Source of the DNA: an uncultured Bacilli bacterium
GTDB lineage: Bacteria; Bacillota_I; Bacilli_A; RF39; UBA660
DNA length: 10,505 nucleotides
Direction: 5' to 3'
Assembly (NCBI GenBank): GCA_944332105.1
Contig: CALVJI010000036.1
Coordinates: 1 to 10,505, forward strand
The first letter of the stretch is position 1; each line of letters opens with the position of its first letter. The notes below the pieces were generated by a model. The model had not been told where the DNA came from. It ran no database searches and saw nothing but the letters and a program-made list of their open reading frames with translations. This document shows, piece by piece, positions 1 through 6,161 of this stretch. The translations under genes were made by a program, and so were the position numbers.

Positions 1-1107
1 TTTTTTCTTCATTTTCTGTTGTTCTTCATTTTCTAACTCTTGAATTTTAGCTTGAATTTTCTTTTTAACCTCTTTTCTTGTTTGTTGATATTCCTTATGG
101 CAAAAAATTTTAAACAAAACAATTGGATGTAAAATAAAATCAATTGAATCCGCTTTATCTACTAAAGTTAACAACCACGCTTCTCTACTTCGTGGAAATC
201 TTTTGTTTATAGGAAACATATGTGTAATCATAATTTGTTCTACTTTAGGTGTTACAATCTCAGTTCCAAAAATTTCTTTAGAATGAAGAACTGCTTCTTT
301 AGCATGAGTAAAAGCATGCTTTTGCAAAAAAGGTTTCTTCTCTTCACAATATTGCCAAGGCTTACGATAAAAATCATGCAATAAACCAGCAATAGCCAAA
401 CTTTTATAATCTAAACGTAAAGCTTTACCAATTCTATAACAATCAAAAGAAACTCGTAATACATGCGCATAAACAGATTCATTAATATGATGAGGATACT
501 CTTTTCTTTTCTGCATCTCCCTTGCTAAAATAATCGGTCTAACAATTCGATAATATTCTCGATAATTTTCATTTAATTTTTTTTTTTGACTTGGAGCTTT
601 AATTAAATATACCAAGTAAGAAATAATCGTAATAATCTGCAATACTACAGTTGCATATACTAAAATATTAACATAATTAGAAATAACTGGTATCACTAAC
701 CCTACAAAACCTAAAATAATTGTAATAAATATAATCCACGTTTTAAATTTTCCAACTAATAAAGAAATAGCAATACCTTTACGAAAATAAAAATATAAAT
801 TCAAGACACTAATTAAACACTCTAATACAAGGACATAAAAAAACGCTTGATTTTTTATAATTAAAATAATGAGTAAACCAATCGCGAGCATTTTATCGCC
901 AATAACATCTAACCTCGCGCCAAGCTCACTGACCACATTCCACTTACGAGCCAAGTACCCATCTAAAAAGTCTGTAAAAGCAATGACAATCGCCACAGCA
1001 ATTAATATTTTATAATGATTTGTAATCCCTAAAAAAATAACAATTGGTGTAAACAAAATACGACTAGCTGTCAAAATATTAGGCAGATATTTTTTAAATT
1101 GTTCCAT
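1..1107 (-). CDS. CDP-alcohol phosphatidyltransferase fused to HD-domain phosphohydrolase (3' end beyond window)
   Basis: Reading frame of 369 codons, open at the window edge, so the C-terminus is missing. Residues 1-170 are a multi-pass membrane CDP-alcohol phosphatidyltransferase (PgsA-like). The full family signature is visible: D46, D49-G50, A53-R54, G63, D67 and D71 (DFLDGYLAR...GARLDVIGD), which binds the metal and CDP-diacylglycerol. Residues about 185-330 form a second, cytosolic domain with HD-superfamily metal ligands: H215 (AHVLRVS), H244-D245 (GLLHDF), H264/H268, H296 (THMFP) and D317 (LVDKAD). A lysine/glutamate-rich tail follows. PgsA of Bacillus is under 200 residues and has no HD domain, so this is a fusion. 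The exact alcohol substrate (glycerol-3-phosphate or another) cannot be read from sequence. I infer that the HD part could hydrolyse a phosphorylated lipid or nucleotide by-product. The ATG follows a weak AGGGTGA site and its own promoter at 1131..1160. Confidence 0.87.
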   Translation of the reverse strand, partial: MEQFKKYLPNILTASRILFTPIVIFLGITNHYKILIAVAIVIAFTDFLDGYLARKWNVVSELGARLDVIGDKMLAIGLLIILIIKNQAFFYVLVLECLISVLNLYFYFRKGIAISLLVGKFKTWIIFITIILGFVGLVIPVISNYVNILVYATVVLQIITIISYLVYLIKAPSQKKKLNENYREYYRIVRPIILAREMQKRKEYPHHINESVYAHVLRVSFDCYRIGKALRLDYKSLAIAGLLHDFYRKPWQYCEEKKPFLQKHAFTHAKEAVLHSKEIFGTEIVTPKVEQIMITHMFPINKRFPRSREAWLLTLVDKADSIDFILHPIVLFKIFCHKEYQQTRKEVKKKIQAKIQELENEEQQKMKKK

Positions 1108-1130
1108 ATAACTTTCACCCTACAAACCAC

Positions 1131-1160
1131 ATTTTACCATACACTCTATAAAAAACACAA
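1131..1160 (-). promoter_or_regulatory. Promoter of the phosphatidyltransferase-HD gene
   Basis: On the minus strand TTGTGT (1155..1160), an 18-base spacer and TAAAAT (1131..1136), preceded by TATGG, which makes an extended -10. It lies about 24 bases upstream of the ATG at 1107. I see no strong GC-rich terminator for the gene before it, so read-through from 1193..2404 is possible. Confidence 0.55.
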
Positions 1161-1192
1161 GCTAAAAGAGATGACAAATTTGTAAGAAATAC

Positions 1193-2404
1193 TTATTCAA
1201 TAGATAAAATATACGGATCACTAGCCGATCCTGTTCCGGAAGTAATTTTAACGTCTGCTCTTAAATATGTCACAGGATAAACTGCATAAGAAGACACGGG
1301 TGAATATAAAGTAAAAGCATCAAAAGTATCAATAAGAAAGGCATTAAGCGAACTGTTGGACGGAACATTTAAAGTCCATTTAGAAGTAGTAGGTGAATAT
1401 AGCCAATTATTTAAATAACATGAACTGCTACCACTCCAATTATATAGCACTGTATTTAAACAACTTTCCCTATTAAATGTCTCATCTCCTGAAGTGGCGT
1501 AGGCATAATCACTCACATAAAGAAATGCAATATTTCCTATCCATGACACATCATTTAATTCATAAACGTCATCACCTCGTTCAGCAGAATAAAAGTCATT
1601 CGCAAGCAAAGAGTTTGCATTACGTTGACTTATTCCTCCCAAGTTCCATTTAGCCTCTTTTATAAATCTTTTACCATCATCACTCATACCATTAGTAGAA
1701 AAATTGCAACTTGTAAAATTATTATTTCCATATGGACAATTTCCCGTCGTTCGATTCCAATATGCTCCACTATTTAAAACTTCCTGCATTTCAGAAATGC
1801 TCCAATTATTATTACCATAGGTATTACTCCAACTATAATTACCAATCGAAGAATTACGAATAATTTTTAAACGACTCTCTTGTACACCTGTCCCATCATC
1901 AATGTTATTCATAACACCGATAATTCGCCACGATTCATTATTGAAAGTTACATAATTATTAGGATCAGCTCCGATATATCGTAAATTATTATCAACGGTT
2001 TCATCCAAAACAAGTTCTTCTGTATTTAAAGAAGCATTGTCTAAAAAACACTGAGCTGCATTACTACTTTCGTTACATGCAAGTATAGATGAATTAAAAT
2101 CTGCCTCTCCTTCTACAAAATAAAGATTGCATTTTGTACTATGATCTTTTAAATTTTTAATCACTGGTGCCCATACTTCATCATCCCAAGTTATTTCTAC
2201 CTCATCCGTAACTTCTCCACCAACTGTACAAACAGCATGATCAAAAACATAATTCTCACTATTTGATGGAATATTCTCTACTTTCTCATCTTCAACATAA
2301 ATAGCTAAAGTTCCTTCATTGTTCTGTAAAGGCTCTCTACTTATTATACCCCCCAGAACAACTACACTGGTTAGGAGGATAGACAAAGTTATTCGTTTTT
2401 TCAT
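1193..2404 (-). CDS. Exported protein with paired cysteines, function unknown
   Basis: A 403-residue protein starting with a classic Sec signal or N-terminal anchor (KKR, then a hydrophobic stretch to about residue 21). There is no lipobox cysteine and no LPXTG. Residues about 50-96 form a small module with C59 and C92 bracketing two tryptophans (VCTVGG ... TWDDEVW ... KCNLYF), likely a disulfide-closed beta domain. A further pair, C110 and C119, follows. Residues about 145-400 hold a module starting YVTFNNESWRIIGV and containing RLKIIRNSSIGNYSWS, two more cysteine pairs, and a C-terminal GTGSASDPYIL. I know this arrangement from exported proteins of uncultured Bacilli and it faintly recalls DUF6273-type modules. 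I cannot assign a function. It is probably an extracytoplasmic surface protein whose cysteines form disulfides. The ATG has AGAGGAG seven bases upstream. Confidence 0.75.
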   Translation of the reverse strand: MKKRITLSILLTSVVVLGGIISREPLQNNEGTLAIYVEDEKVENIPSNSENYVFDHAVCTVGGEVTDEVEITWDDEVWAPVIKNLKDHSTKCNLYFVEGEADFNSSILACNESSNAAQCFLDNASLNTEELVLDETVDNNLRYIGADPNNYVTFNNESWRIIGVMNNIDDGTGVQESRLKIIRNSSIGNYSWSNTYGNNNWSISEMQEVLNSGAYWNRTTGNCPYGNNNFTSCNFSTNGMSDDGKRFIKEAKWNLGGISQRNANSLLANDFYSAERGDDVYELNDVSWIGNIAFLYVSDYAYATSGDETFNRESCLNTVLYNWSGSSSCYLNNWLYSPTTSKWTLNVPSNSSLNAFLIDTFDAFTLYSPVSSYAVYPVTYLRADVKITSGTGSASDPYILSIE

Positions 2405-2431
2405 TTTCTACTCCTCTTTTCTACTATCAAA

Positions 2432-2440
2432 AGTATAGCA
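2432..2440 (-). promoter_or_regulatory. Extended -10 promoter of the exported cysteine protein
   Basis: TGC followed by TATACT (-10 at 2432..2437 on the minus strand) lies 28 bases before the ATG at 2404. The -35 region is a T-run with no good TTGACA match, so recognition would rest on the extended -10. The preceding 2441..2473 has a T-run after the ferritin-like gene but no convincing stem. Confidence 0.45.
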
Positions 2441-2473
2441 AATTTTGAAGCTAAAAAAAAGAGAAATTGAAAT

Positions 2474-2899
2474 TTATAAATACACTTTCAATTCCTCGTT
2501 ATTTTGTTGTTCAAAAACTAACAAATTTTCTATAAATTTTATTAAGTCTTCATCTTTTCCTTGATAATTATTTAAAAGTTTTTCCAACTGAATTAATCCT
2601 TTATTTGTTCCTTCCATCATCATTGTAGCAATATGGCTATCACTTTTATCCATCATTGTTTTCATCGTTACCATCATTTGACTACTAACATGAGCAATAG
2701 AACTAACTTCTTTATCCTGCACATTATACTTTGCACATAACTCTACTAACTTTTCTTTTAGCTGACTATACTCATCCTTTTGCTTTAACAAAAGCTTCAA
2801 TAAACTGCGTGACTCTACTTTATCTTCAATATCCTCGATACCAATAATTCCCATTTCCACATTTTGATATAGTTTAATTAATATTTCCTTTTCTAACAT
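2474..2899 (-). CDS. Small ferritin-like four-helix protein, function unknown
   Basis: A 141-residue, almost wholly helical, methionine-rich protein without signal peptide or membrane segment. It opens LEKEILIKLYQNVEMGI and carries central DKSDSHIATMMMEGTNKG and a C-terminal amphipathic helix ending EELKVYL. The pattern (LYQN.EMG near the start, S-HIA-MM-.G in the third helix) matches an uncharacterised ferritin-like, DUF2383-style family seen in Clostridia and Bacilli. A complete ferritin diiron ligand set (repeated ExxH) is not evident, so iron storage should not be assumed. I chose the ATG at 2899 (GGTGAT just upstream) over an in-frame TTG at 2926, because the TTG sits inside the terminator tract of the preceding gene. 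That terminator ends only 25 bases upstream and no clear promoter lies between. Confidence 0.7.
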   Translation of the reverse strand: MLEKEILIKLYQNVEMGIIGIEDIEDKVESRSLLKLLLKQKDEYSQLKEKLVELCAKYNVQDKEVSSIAHVSSQMMVTMKTMMDKSDSHIATMMMEGTNKGLIQLEKLLNNYQGKDEDLIKFIENLLVFEQQNNEELKVYL

Positions 2900-2924
2900 T
2901 TTAATCACCAGTAATAATATGCTC

Positions 2925-2953
2925 AAAAAAAGAACATTTTATACAATGTTCTT
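2925..2953 (-). terminator. Intrinsic terminator after the TasA/CalY-like gene
   Basis: A perfect 9-bp stem (AAGAACATT 2945..2953 with AATGTTCTT 2930..2938 on the minus strand), a 6-base loop and a following run of seven T. The stem starts inside the stop codon at 2952..2954. Its AT content makes it moderate in strength. It stands directly in front of the ferritin-like gene. Confidence 0.75.
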
Positions 2954-3563
2954 ATCCTTCATTTACTAAACCTGTTCCTTCAAAACTATAAGATAAAGTC
3001 TTTCCGATATCACTAGCCACATATGTAGCCTCATCAACATACAATTGAATACTATATACCCGAATATCATTTGCTGTTATAGATTCTTCAGTCAATAACA
3101 CACCATTAGTTAAAGTACTTAAAGTCACACCATTTTCATAACCATCGACTACTTCAAATTGGTCACCTACTTGTTGTCTTAAAATCACTTTAACTTTATC
3201 ATTTGTTATTGTATTTCCTGAATTAGCAAAAACTCGTAATGAATACGCCCCATTCAAACTTCCGGTATTTTGTACGCTAAACTGATAATCACAAACTCCT
3301 AAATAAAGGTTGGCTTGATCATTGCTCATAGGCACAAAACAATCGCTTTCATTCGTAGCGTCAATCAAGTTTCCTTCAGTATAAGTAAACACTAAATTTC
3401 CCGCTTTAACTACCTGATTATTTGAATTTCCTTCCACTTGAAAAAACATGGCATAAGACAAACTCAAAACAACGACAGTCAAACAAATGATAACATAACT
3501 CGCAACCTTCATCTCGCGGCGAAAAATATTTTTAAAACTCAAATTACTTTCTTTCCGGTCCAT
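2952..3563 (-). CDS. TasA/CalY-like secreted protein with SipW-type signal peptide
   Basis: A 203-residue exported protein. After a basic N-terminal stretch, residues about 20-42 form a hydrophobic segment ending LSYAMFF, followed by QVEGN..N..VKAGNLVFTY. This layout (aliphatic core, Y-A-x-F, a gap, then aGnL.ft) is that of SipW-processed TasA/CalY proteins, which form extracellular fibres or camelysin-type surface proteins. The rest is beta-rich, with a DUF11-like phrase (YQFSVQNTGSLNGAYSLRV) and two cysteines flanking about 17 residues that could pair. Whether it makes fibres or acts otherwise cannot be told; no sipW is visible here. I chose the ATG at 3563: AAGGTGG sits six bases before it, while the alternative GTG at 3572 overlaps that ribosome site. 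It has its own promoter and a terminator at its stop codon, so it is probably a single-gene unit. Confidence 0.75.
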   Translation of the reverse strand: MDRKESNLSFKNIFRREMKVASYVIICLTVVVLSLSYAMFFQVEGNSNNQVVKAGNLVFTYTEGNLIDATNESDCFVPMSNDQANLYLGVCDYQFSVQNTGSLNGAYSLRVFANSGNTITNDKVKVILRQQVGDQFEVVDGYENGVTLSTLTNGVLLTEESITANDIRVYSIQLYVDEATYVASDIGKTLSYSFEGTGLVNEG

Positions 3564-3588
3564 TCTTACCACCTTATTTTCTGATAAT

Positions 3589-3594
3589 ATTATA
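3589..3594 (-). promoter_or_regulatory. -10 box of the TasA/CalY-like gene
   Basis: A perfect TATAAT on the minus strand, 25 bases before the ATG at 3563. Seventeen bases further upstream the sequence is TTTTAA, a poor -35, with an AT-only T6A6 tract in the spacer. The position relative to the ribosome site is typical. Confidence 0.55.
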
Positions 3595-3605
3595 GCCTAT
3601 TTTTT

Positions 3606-3628
3606 AAAAAATTAAAAGGAATTTTTTT
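3606..3628 (-). terminator. Possible AT-only terminator after alaS
   Basis: Downstream of the alaS stop the minus strand can fold AAAAAATT with AATTTTTT around a 6-base loop. The stem has no G:C pair, so it would be weak. I list it because it is the only candidate stop signal between alaS and the next promoter. Confidence 0.25.
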
Positions 3629-3652
3629 AAGAACAACAAATTTTCTCTTTTT

Positions 3653-5398
3653 TTATTCTAACACTGCCTTAATTCTTCGTACTCCGGCACTTGAAGATTC
3701 TTCTTTTTTTATCTTAAAATGACCTAATTCTTTCGTATTTTTAACATGTGGCCCTCCACAAAGTTCTTTTGAAACATTACCAATGCTATACACTGTAACT
3801 TCATCAGGATATTTGTCAACAAACATGCATTCAGCTCCACTTTGTAAAGCACTCTCTTTGCTCATCGTCTCTTTTGTTACTGGTAATTCTTCTTTTATCC
3901 ACTCATTAACTAAGGCTTCAACTGCGTTTTTTTCTTCTTCTGTCAATTTATGATCACATGGAAAATCAAAGCGTAAACGTTCTTCTGTAATATTACTGCC
4001 CAATTGATGAACCTCTGGACCAATCACTTGTTTTAAAGCAGCATTAAGTAAATGAGTTGCCGTGTGATAACGTGTTTCCATCTCACTATTTCCAGACAAA
4101 CCACCTTTAAATTTTCCTTTTGAAGCAGTTCTTGATTTTTCTTGATGCTCACTAAACTTCACTTTAAATCCTTCTTCATCAACTTGCATATTCCGTAACT
4201 CAGCTTCTTCTTTGGTTAATTCAATTGGAAAACCAAAGGTATCATATAAATGAAAAGCGGTCTCTCCATCAATAAAATTAGTCTTTTGAGATACTTTTTC
4301 AAATACTTTTAAACCTTTTTCTAAAGTCCGACTAAATTTAATTTGCTCTTGTTTCAAACAATCAATTACAAAAGCTTGATTTTCTTCTAACTCATGATAA
4401 TACTTTTTATACTCATCAATAACAATACACGCTAAATCTTCTAAAAAGTTACTATGCAAATCCATTTCTAATACCCGTGCATAACGAATAGCTCTTCGAA
4501 TTAAACGTCGCAAAATATAACCTTGATCTGTATTACTTGGCCGAATATGCGCTGGATCAGCAGCAATAAACACACTTGTCCGCACGTGATCTAACACAAT
4601 GCGCATCGCTTCTTCATTACCTTGATAACTTTTGCCACTAATACTTTCTAATTTTTCACGCATTCTCTGCCAAATGCTAGTTAAGTAATTATCATCAACG
4701 CCCTCTAACACCGCGCAAATGCGTTCAAGTCCCATTCCTGTATCAACATTTTTTTGCTTTAATTCTGTTACATTTCCTTCATGATCTTGATAGTATTCCA
4801 TAAAGACATTATTCCATATTTCAACCCATCTTTCATCATTTGGATCAAAAGCTTTAGGAACTTCATCTTCACTTCGCCAATAAAAAATTTCTGTATCTCC
4901 TCCACAAGGTCCAGCATCTCCTGGAATCCAAAAATTATCTTCACGACCTAAATAAGCAATTCGCTCTTTTGGAATCCCTAAATTTATCCAAGCCTCTGCT
5001 GACACTTCATCCCGTGGAATTTGTGTATCACCTTCATATACAGTAATTGCAAGTCTTTCTACTGGAATTTCTAACACTTTTGTCAAAAACTCAAAACTAT
5101 AACCAATACTTTCTTGTTTAAAATAATCCCCCAAACTCCAATTTCCAAGCATTTCAAAAAAGGTATGATGGGTCTTATCACCAATTTCATCTAAATCCGT
5201 TAAACGCACACATTTTTGATAATCGCACAATCTTTTTCCATAAGGATGTTCCTCACCCATTAAATAAGGAATCAAAGGTTGCATTCCCGCTGTATTAAAT
5301 AACACTGATGGATCATTTTCAGGCACCAACGGAGCACTTGGAATTTGCTTATGTCCTTTACTAACAAAATAATCAATAAATAAATCTTTAATTTTCAT
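3653..5398 (-). CDS. alaS: Compact alanyl-tRNA synthetase lacking the C-Ala domain
   Basis: Charges tRNA-Ala with alanine and probably edits mischarged Ser/Gly-tRNA. Residues 1-250 are the class II catalytic core: FNTAGMQPLIPYL, motif 2 around THHTFFEMLGNWSLGDYF (77-93), and motif 3 GMGLERI (221-227). Residues about 250-430 are the tRNA-recognition region (HVRTSVFIAADPAHIRPSN, YILRRLIRRAIRYAR). Residues 440-575 are the editing domain with its zinc ligands H445, H449, C547 and H551. The protein ends at 581 residues, against about 875 in E. coli. The C-terminal DHHA1/C-Ala region is absent, and the beta-barrel linker with ESGGQVGDTG that normally precedes HxxxH is replaced by a short FSEHQEKSRTASKGKFKGG stretch. 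This compact build is one I associate with Patescibacteria and some Firmicutes. The ATG has AAAGGAG eight bases upstream and overlaps the preceding stop by ATGA. Confidence 0.93.
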   Translation of the reverse strand: MKIKDLFIDYFVSKGHKQIPSAPLVPENDPSVLFNTAGMQPLIPYLMGEEHPYGKRLCDYQKCVRLTDLDEIGDKTHHTFFEMLGNWSLGDYFKQESIGYSFEFLTKVLEIPVERLAITVYEGDTQIPRDEVSAEAWINLGIPKERIAYLGREDNFWIPGDAGPCGGDTEIFYWRSEDEVPKAFDPNDERWVEIWNNVFMEYYQDHEGNVTELKQKNVDTGMGLERICAVLEGVDDNYLTSIWQRMREKLESISGKSYQGNEEAMRIVLDHVRTSVFIAADPAHIRPSNTDQGYILRRLIRRAIRYARVLEMDLHSNFLEDLACIVIDEYKKYYHELEENQAFVIDCLKQEQIKFSRTLEKGLKVFEKVSQKTNFIDGETAFHLYDTFGFPIELTKEEAELRNMQVDEEGFKVKFSEHQEKSRTASKGKFKGGLSGNSEMETRYHTATHLLNAALKQVIGPEVHQLGSNITEERLRFDFPCDHKLTEEEKNAVEALVNEWIKEELPVTKETMSKESALQSGAECMFVDKYPDEVTVYSIGNVSKELCGGPHVKNTKELGHFKIKKEESSSAGVRRIKAVLE

Positions 5399-5919
5399 AA
5401 CTCATTCTCCTTTACAATTTGCTTTAACAATTCATACATTTCTTCTTCCGTTTTATTTTTTAAAACATAATCAAAATCAGTATAATGATCTAACGCATGT
5501 TCTGTTTCATGCTCTGCCTCTTTATCCGTTAAATCATAACTTGCCAAATCATTAATCACTTGAATTTTAAGTGGTTTAAATTCCTCTAGCCCGTCTATTT
5601 CTCGAGGCATTCTTACATCACTAATGATCACTGCATCAACAAAATGTTTATAAATTTGCAAGTCTTCTTTCATGCGCTCAACAAAGTAAACATCTGTCTT
5701 TAACTGCCGAACAAAATGTCCCATATCTTGCAAAAATGCTCGAGGCTTCGGTTCACTTACCATATCCCAACCTAATAAATCTTTAGCAAACAACTTTATA
5801 TATTTACTATATTCCGTAATGACAACTTTTTCCTTTTTCTCTTCTAAAATCTCTTTTAAAAATCGTGCCGCGCTAGTCTTACCACTTCTAGCTTTTCCAG
5901 CAATTAATATCAGTTTCAT
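5395..5919 (-). CDS. P-loop kinase-like protein, dNMP-kinase fold
   Basis: A 174-residue cytosolic protein with Walker A GKARSGKT at residues 8-15 and the later block IISDVRMPREIDGLEEF (98-114). This block and the KPR.FLQDMGHFVRQ region (58-72) resemble phage-type deoxynucleoside monophosphate kinases and related dephospho-CoA-kinase-like enzymes. The substrate cannot be fixed from sequence. I chose the ATG at 5919: AGGAAGG lies nine bases upstream, right after the riboswitch terminator. An in-frame TTG at 5955 lies inside the terminator hairpin and is rejected. It is the first gene after an alanine-type T-box, and its stop overlaps the alaS start (ATGA), so the two are co-transcribed and probably translationally coupled. 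Its link to tRNA charging is unknown. Confidence 0.75.
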   Translation of the reverse strand: MKLILIAGKARSGKTSAARFLKEILEEKKEKVVITEYSKYIKLFAKDLLGWDMVSEPKPRAFLQDMGHFVRQLKTDVYFVERMKEDLQIYKHFVDAVIISDVRMPREIDGLEEFKPLKIQVINDLASYDLTDKEAEHETEHALDHYTDFDYVLKNKTEEEMYELLKQIVKENEL

Positions 5920-5935
5920 TTTCCCTTTCCTTCCT

Positions 5936-5985
5936 AAAAAAAGGATGATACCCAAGGAGTCTATTTGATAGACGGTACCATCCTT
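5936..5985 (-). terminator. T-box-controlled terminator
   Basis: A 12-bp stem pairs AAGGATGGTACC (5974..5985) with GGTATCATCCTT (5941..5952), one G-U pair, followed by T residues at 5936..5942. Its 5' arm contains the T-box bulge and the antiterminator strand, so the two folds exclude each other. It ends 16 bases before the kinase-like ATG. Confidence 0.9.
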
Positions 5986-6121
5986 ACTTTAACTTACTTT
6001 CGATAACGGAATTACCCGACAAATCTCCTTAAGCAGCAGCATGATTTTTTCTTTTGTAGATTTTCCACCCAACTTCTACTCTCTATAAAAATACTAAAAT
6101 CACGTTTCTTAATTCAACGAT
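5936..6121 (-). ncRNA. T-box riboswitch leader, probably alanine-specific
   Basis: Senses uncharged tRNA and lets transcription pass into the kinase-like gene and alaS. The antiterminator is exact: helix AAGGA (5981..5985)/TCCTT (5954..5958), the seven-base bulge TGGTACC (5974..5980, fits UGGNACC), then GTCTAT/ATAGAC (5959..5973). The bulge U would pair with discriminator A73. Stem I carries the conserved AGAGAG (6079..6084), an apical hairpin GTAGA/TCTAC enclosing TTGGGTGGAA, and a basal helix CGTGATTTT/AAAATCATG. Below this the 3' side has three GCT triplets (6032..6040). A GCT followed by a purine and about seven bases before GAG fits the specifier position, giving alanine, in agreement with alaS downstream. 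CTG (Leu) is possible on register alone. Confidence 0.9.
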
Positions 6122-6128
6122 TTTCTAA

Positions 6129-6157
6129 ATAATAACAAAAATTTATTCATTTGACAA
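6129..6157 (-). promoter_or_regulatory. Promoter of the T-box/alaS operon
   Basis: TTGTCA (6152..6157), an exact 17-base spacer and TATTAT (6129..6134) on the minus strand. The predicted start near 6121 places the whole Stem I in the transcript. The -35 lies four bases beyond the stop of the AI-2E gene, with no terminator between. Confidence 0.75.
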
Positions 6158-6161
6158 GTTA

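Noticed and set aside
2931..2952. GAAC...GTTC palindrome as a LexA/SOS box
   Set aside because: The half-sites are too far apart for the Firmicutes GAAC-N4-GTTC box, and the palindrome plus T-run is better explained as a terminator.
5920..5955. Upstream TTG start giving a 186-residue kinase-like protein
   Set aside because: The TTG lies in the T-box terminator hairpin and has no ribosome site, while the ATG at 5919 has AGGAAGG at a normal distance.
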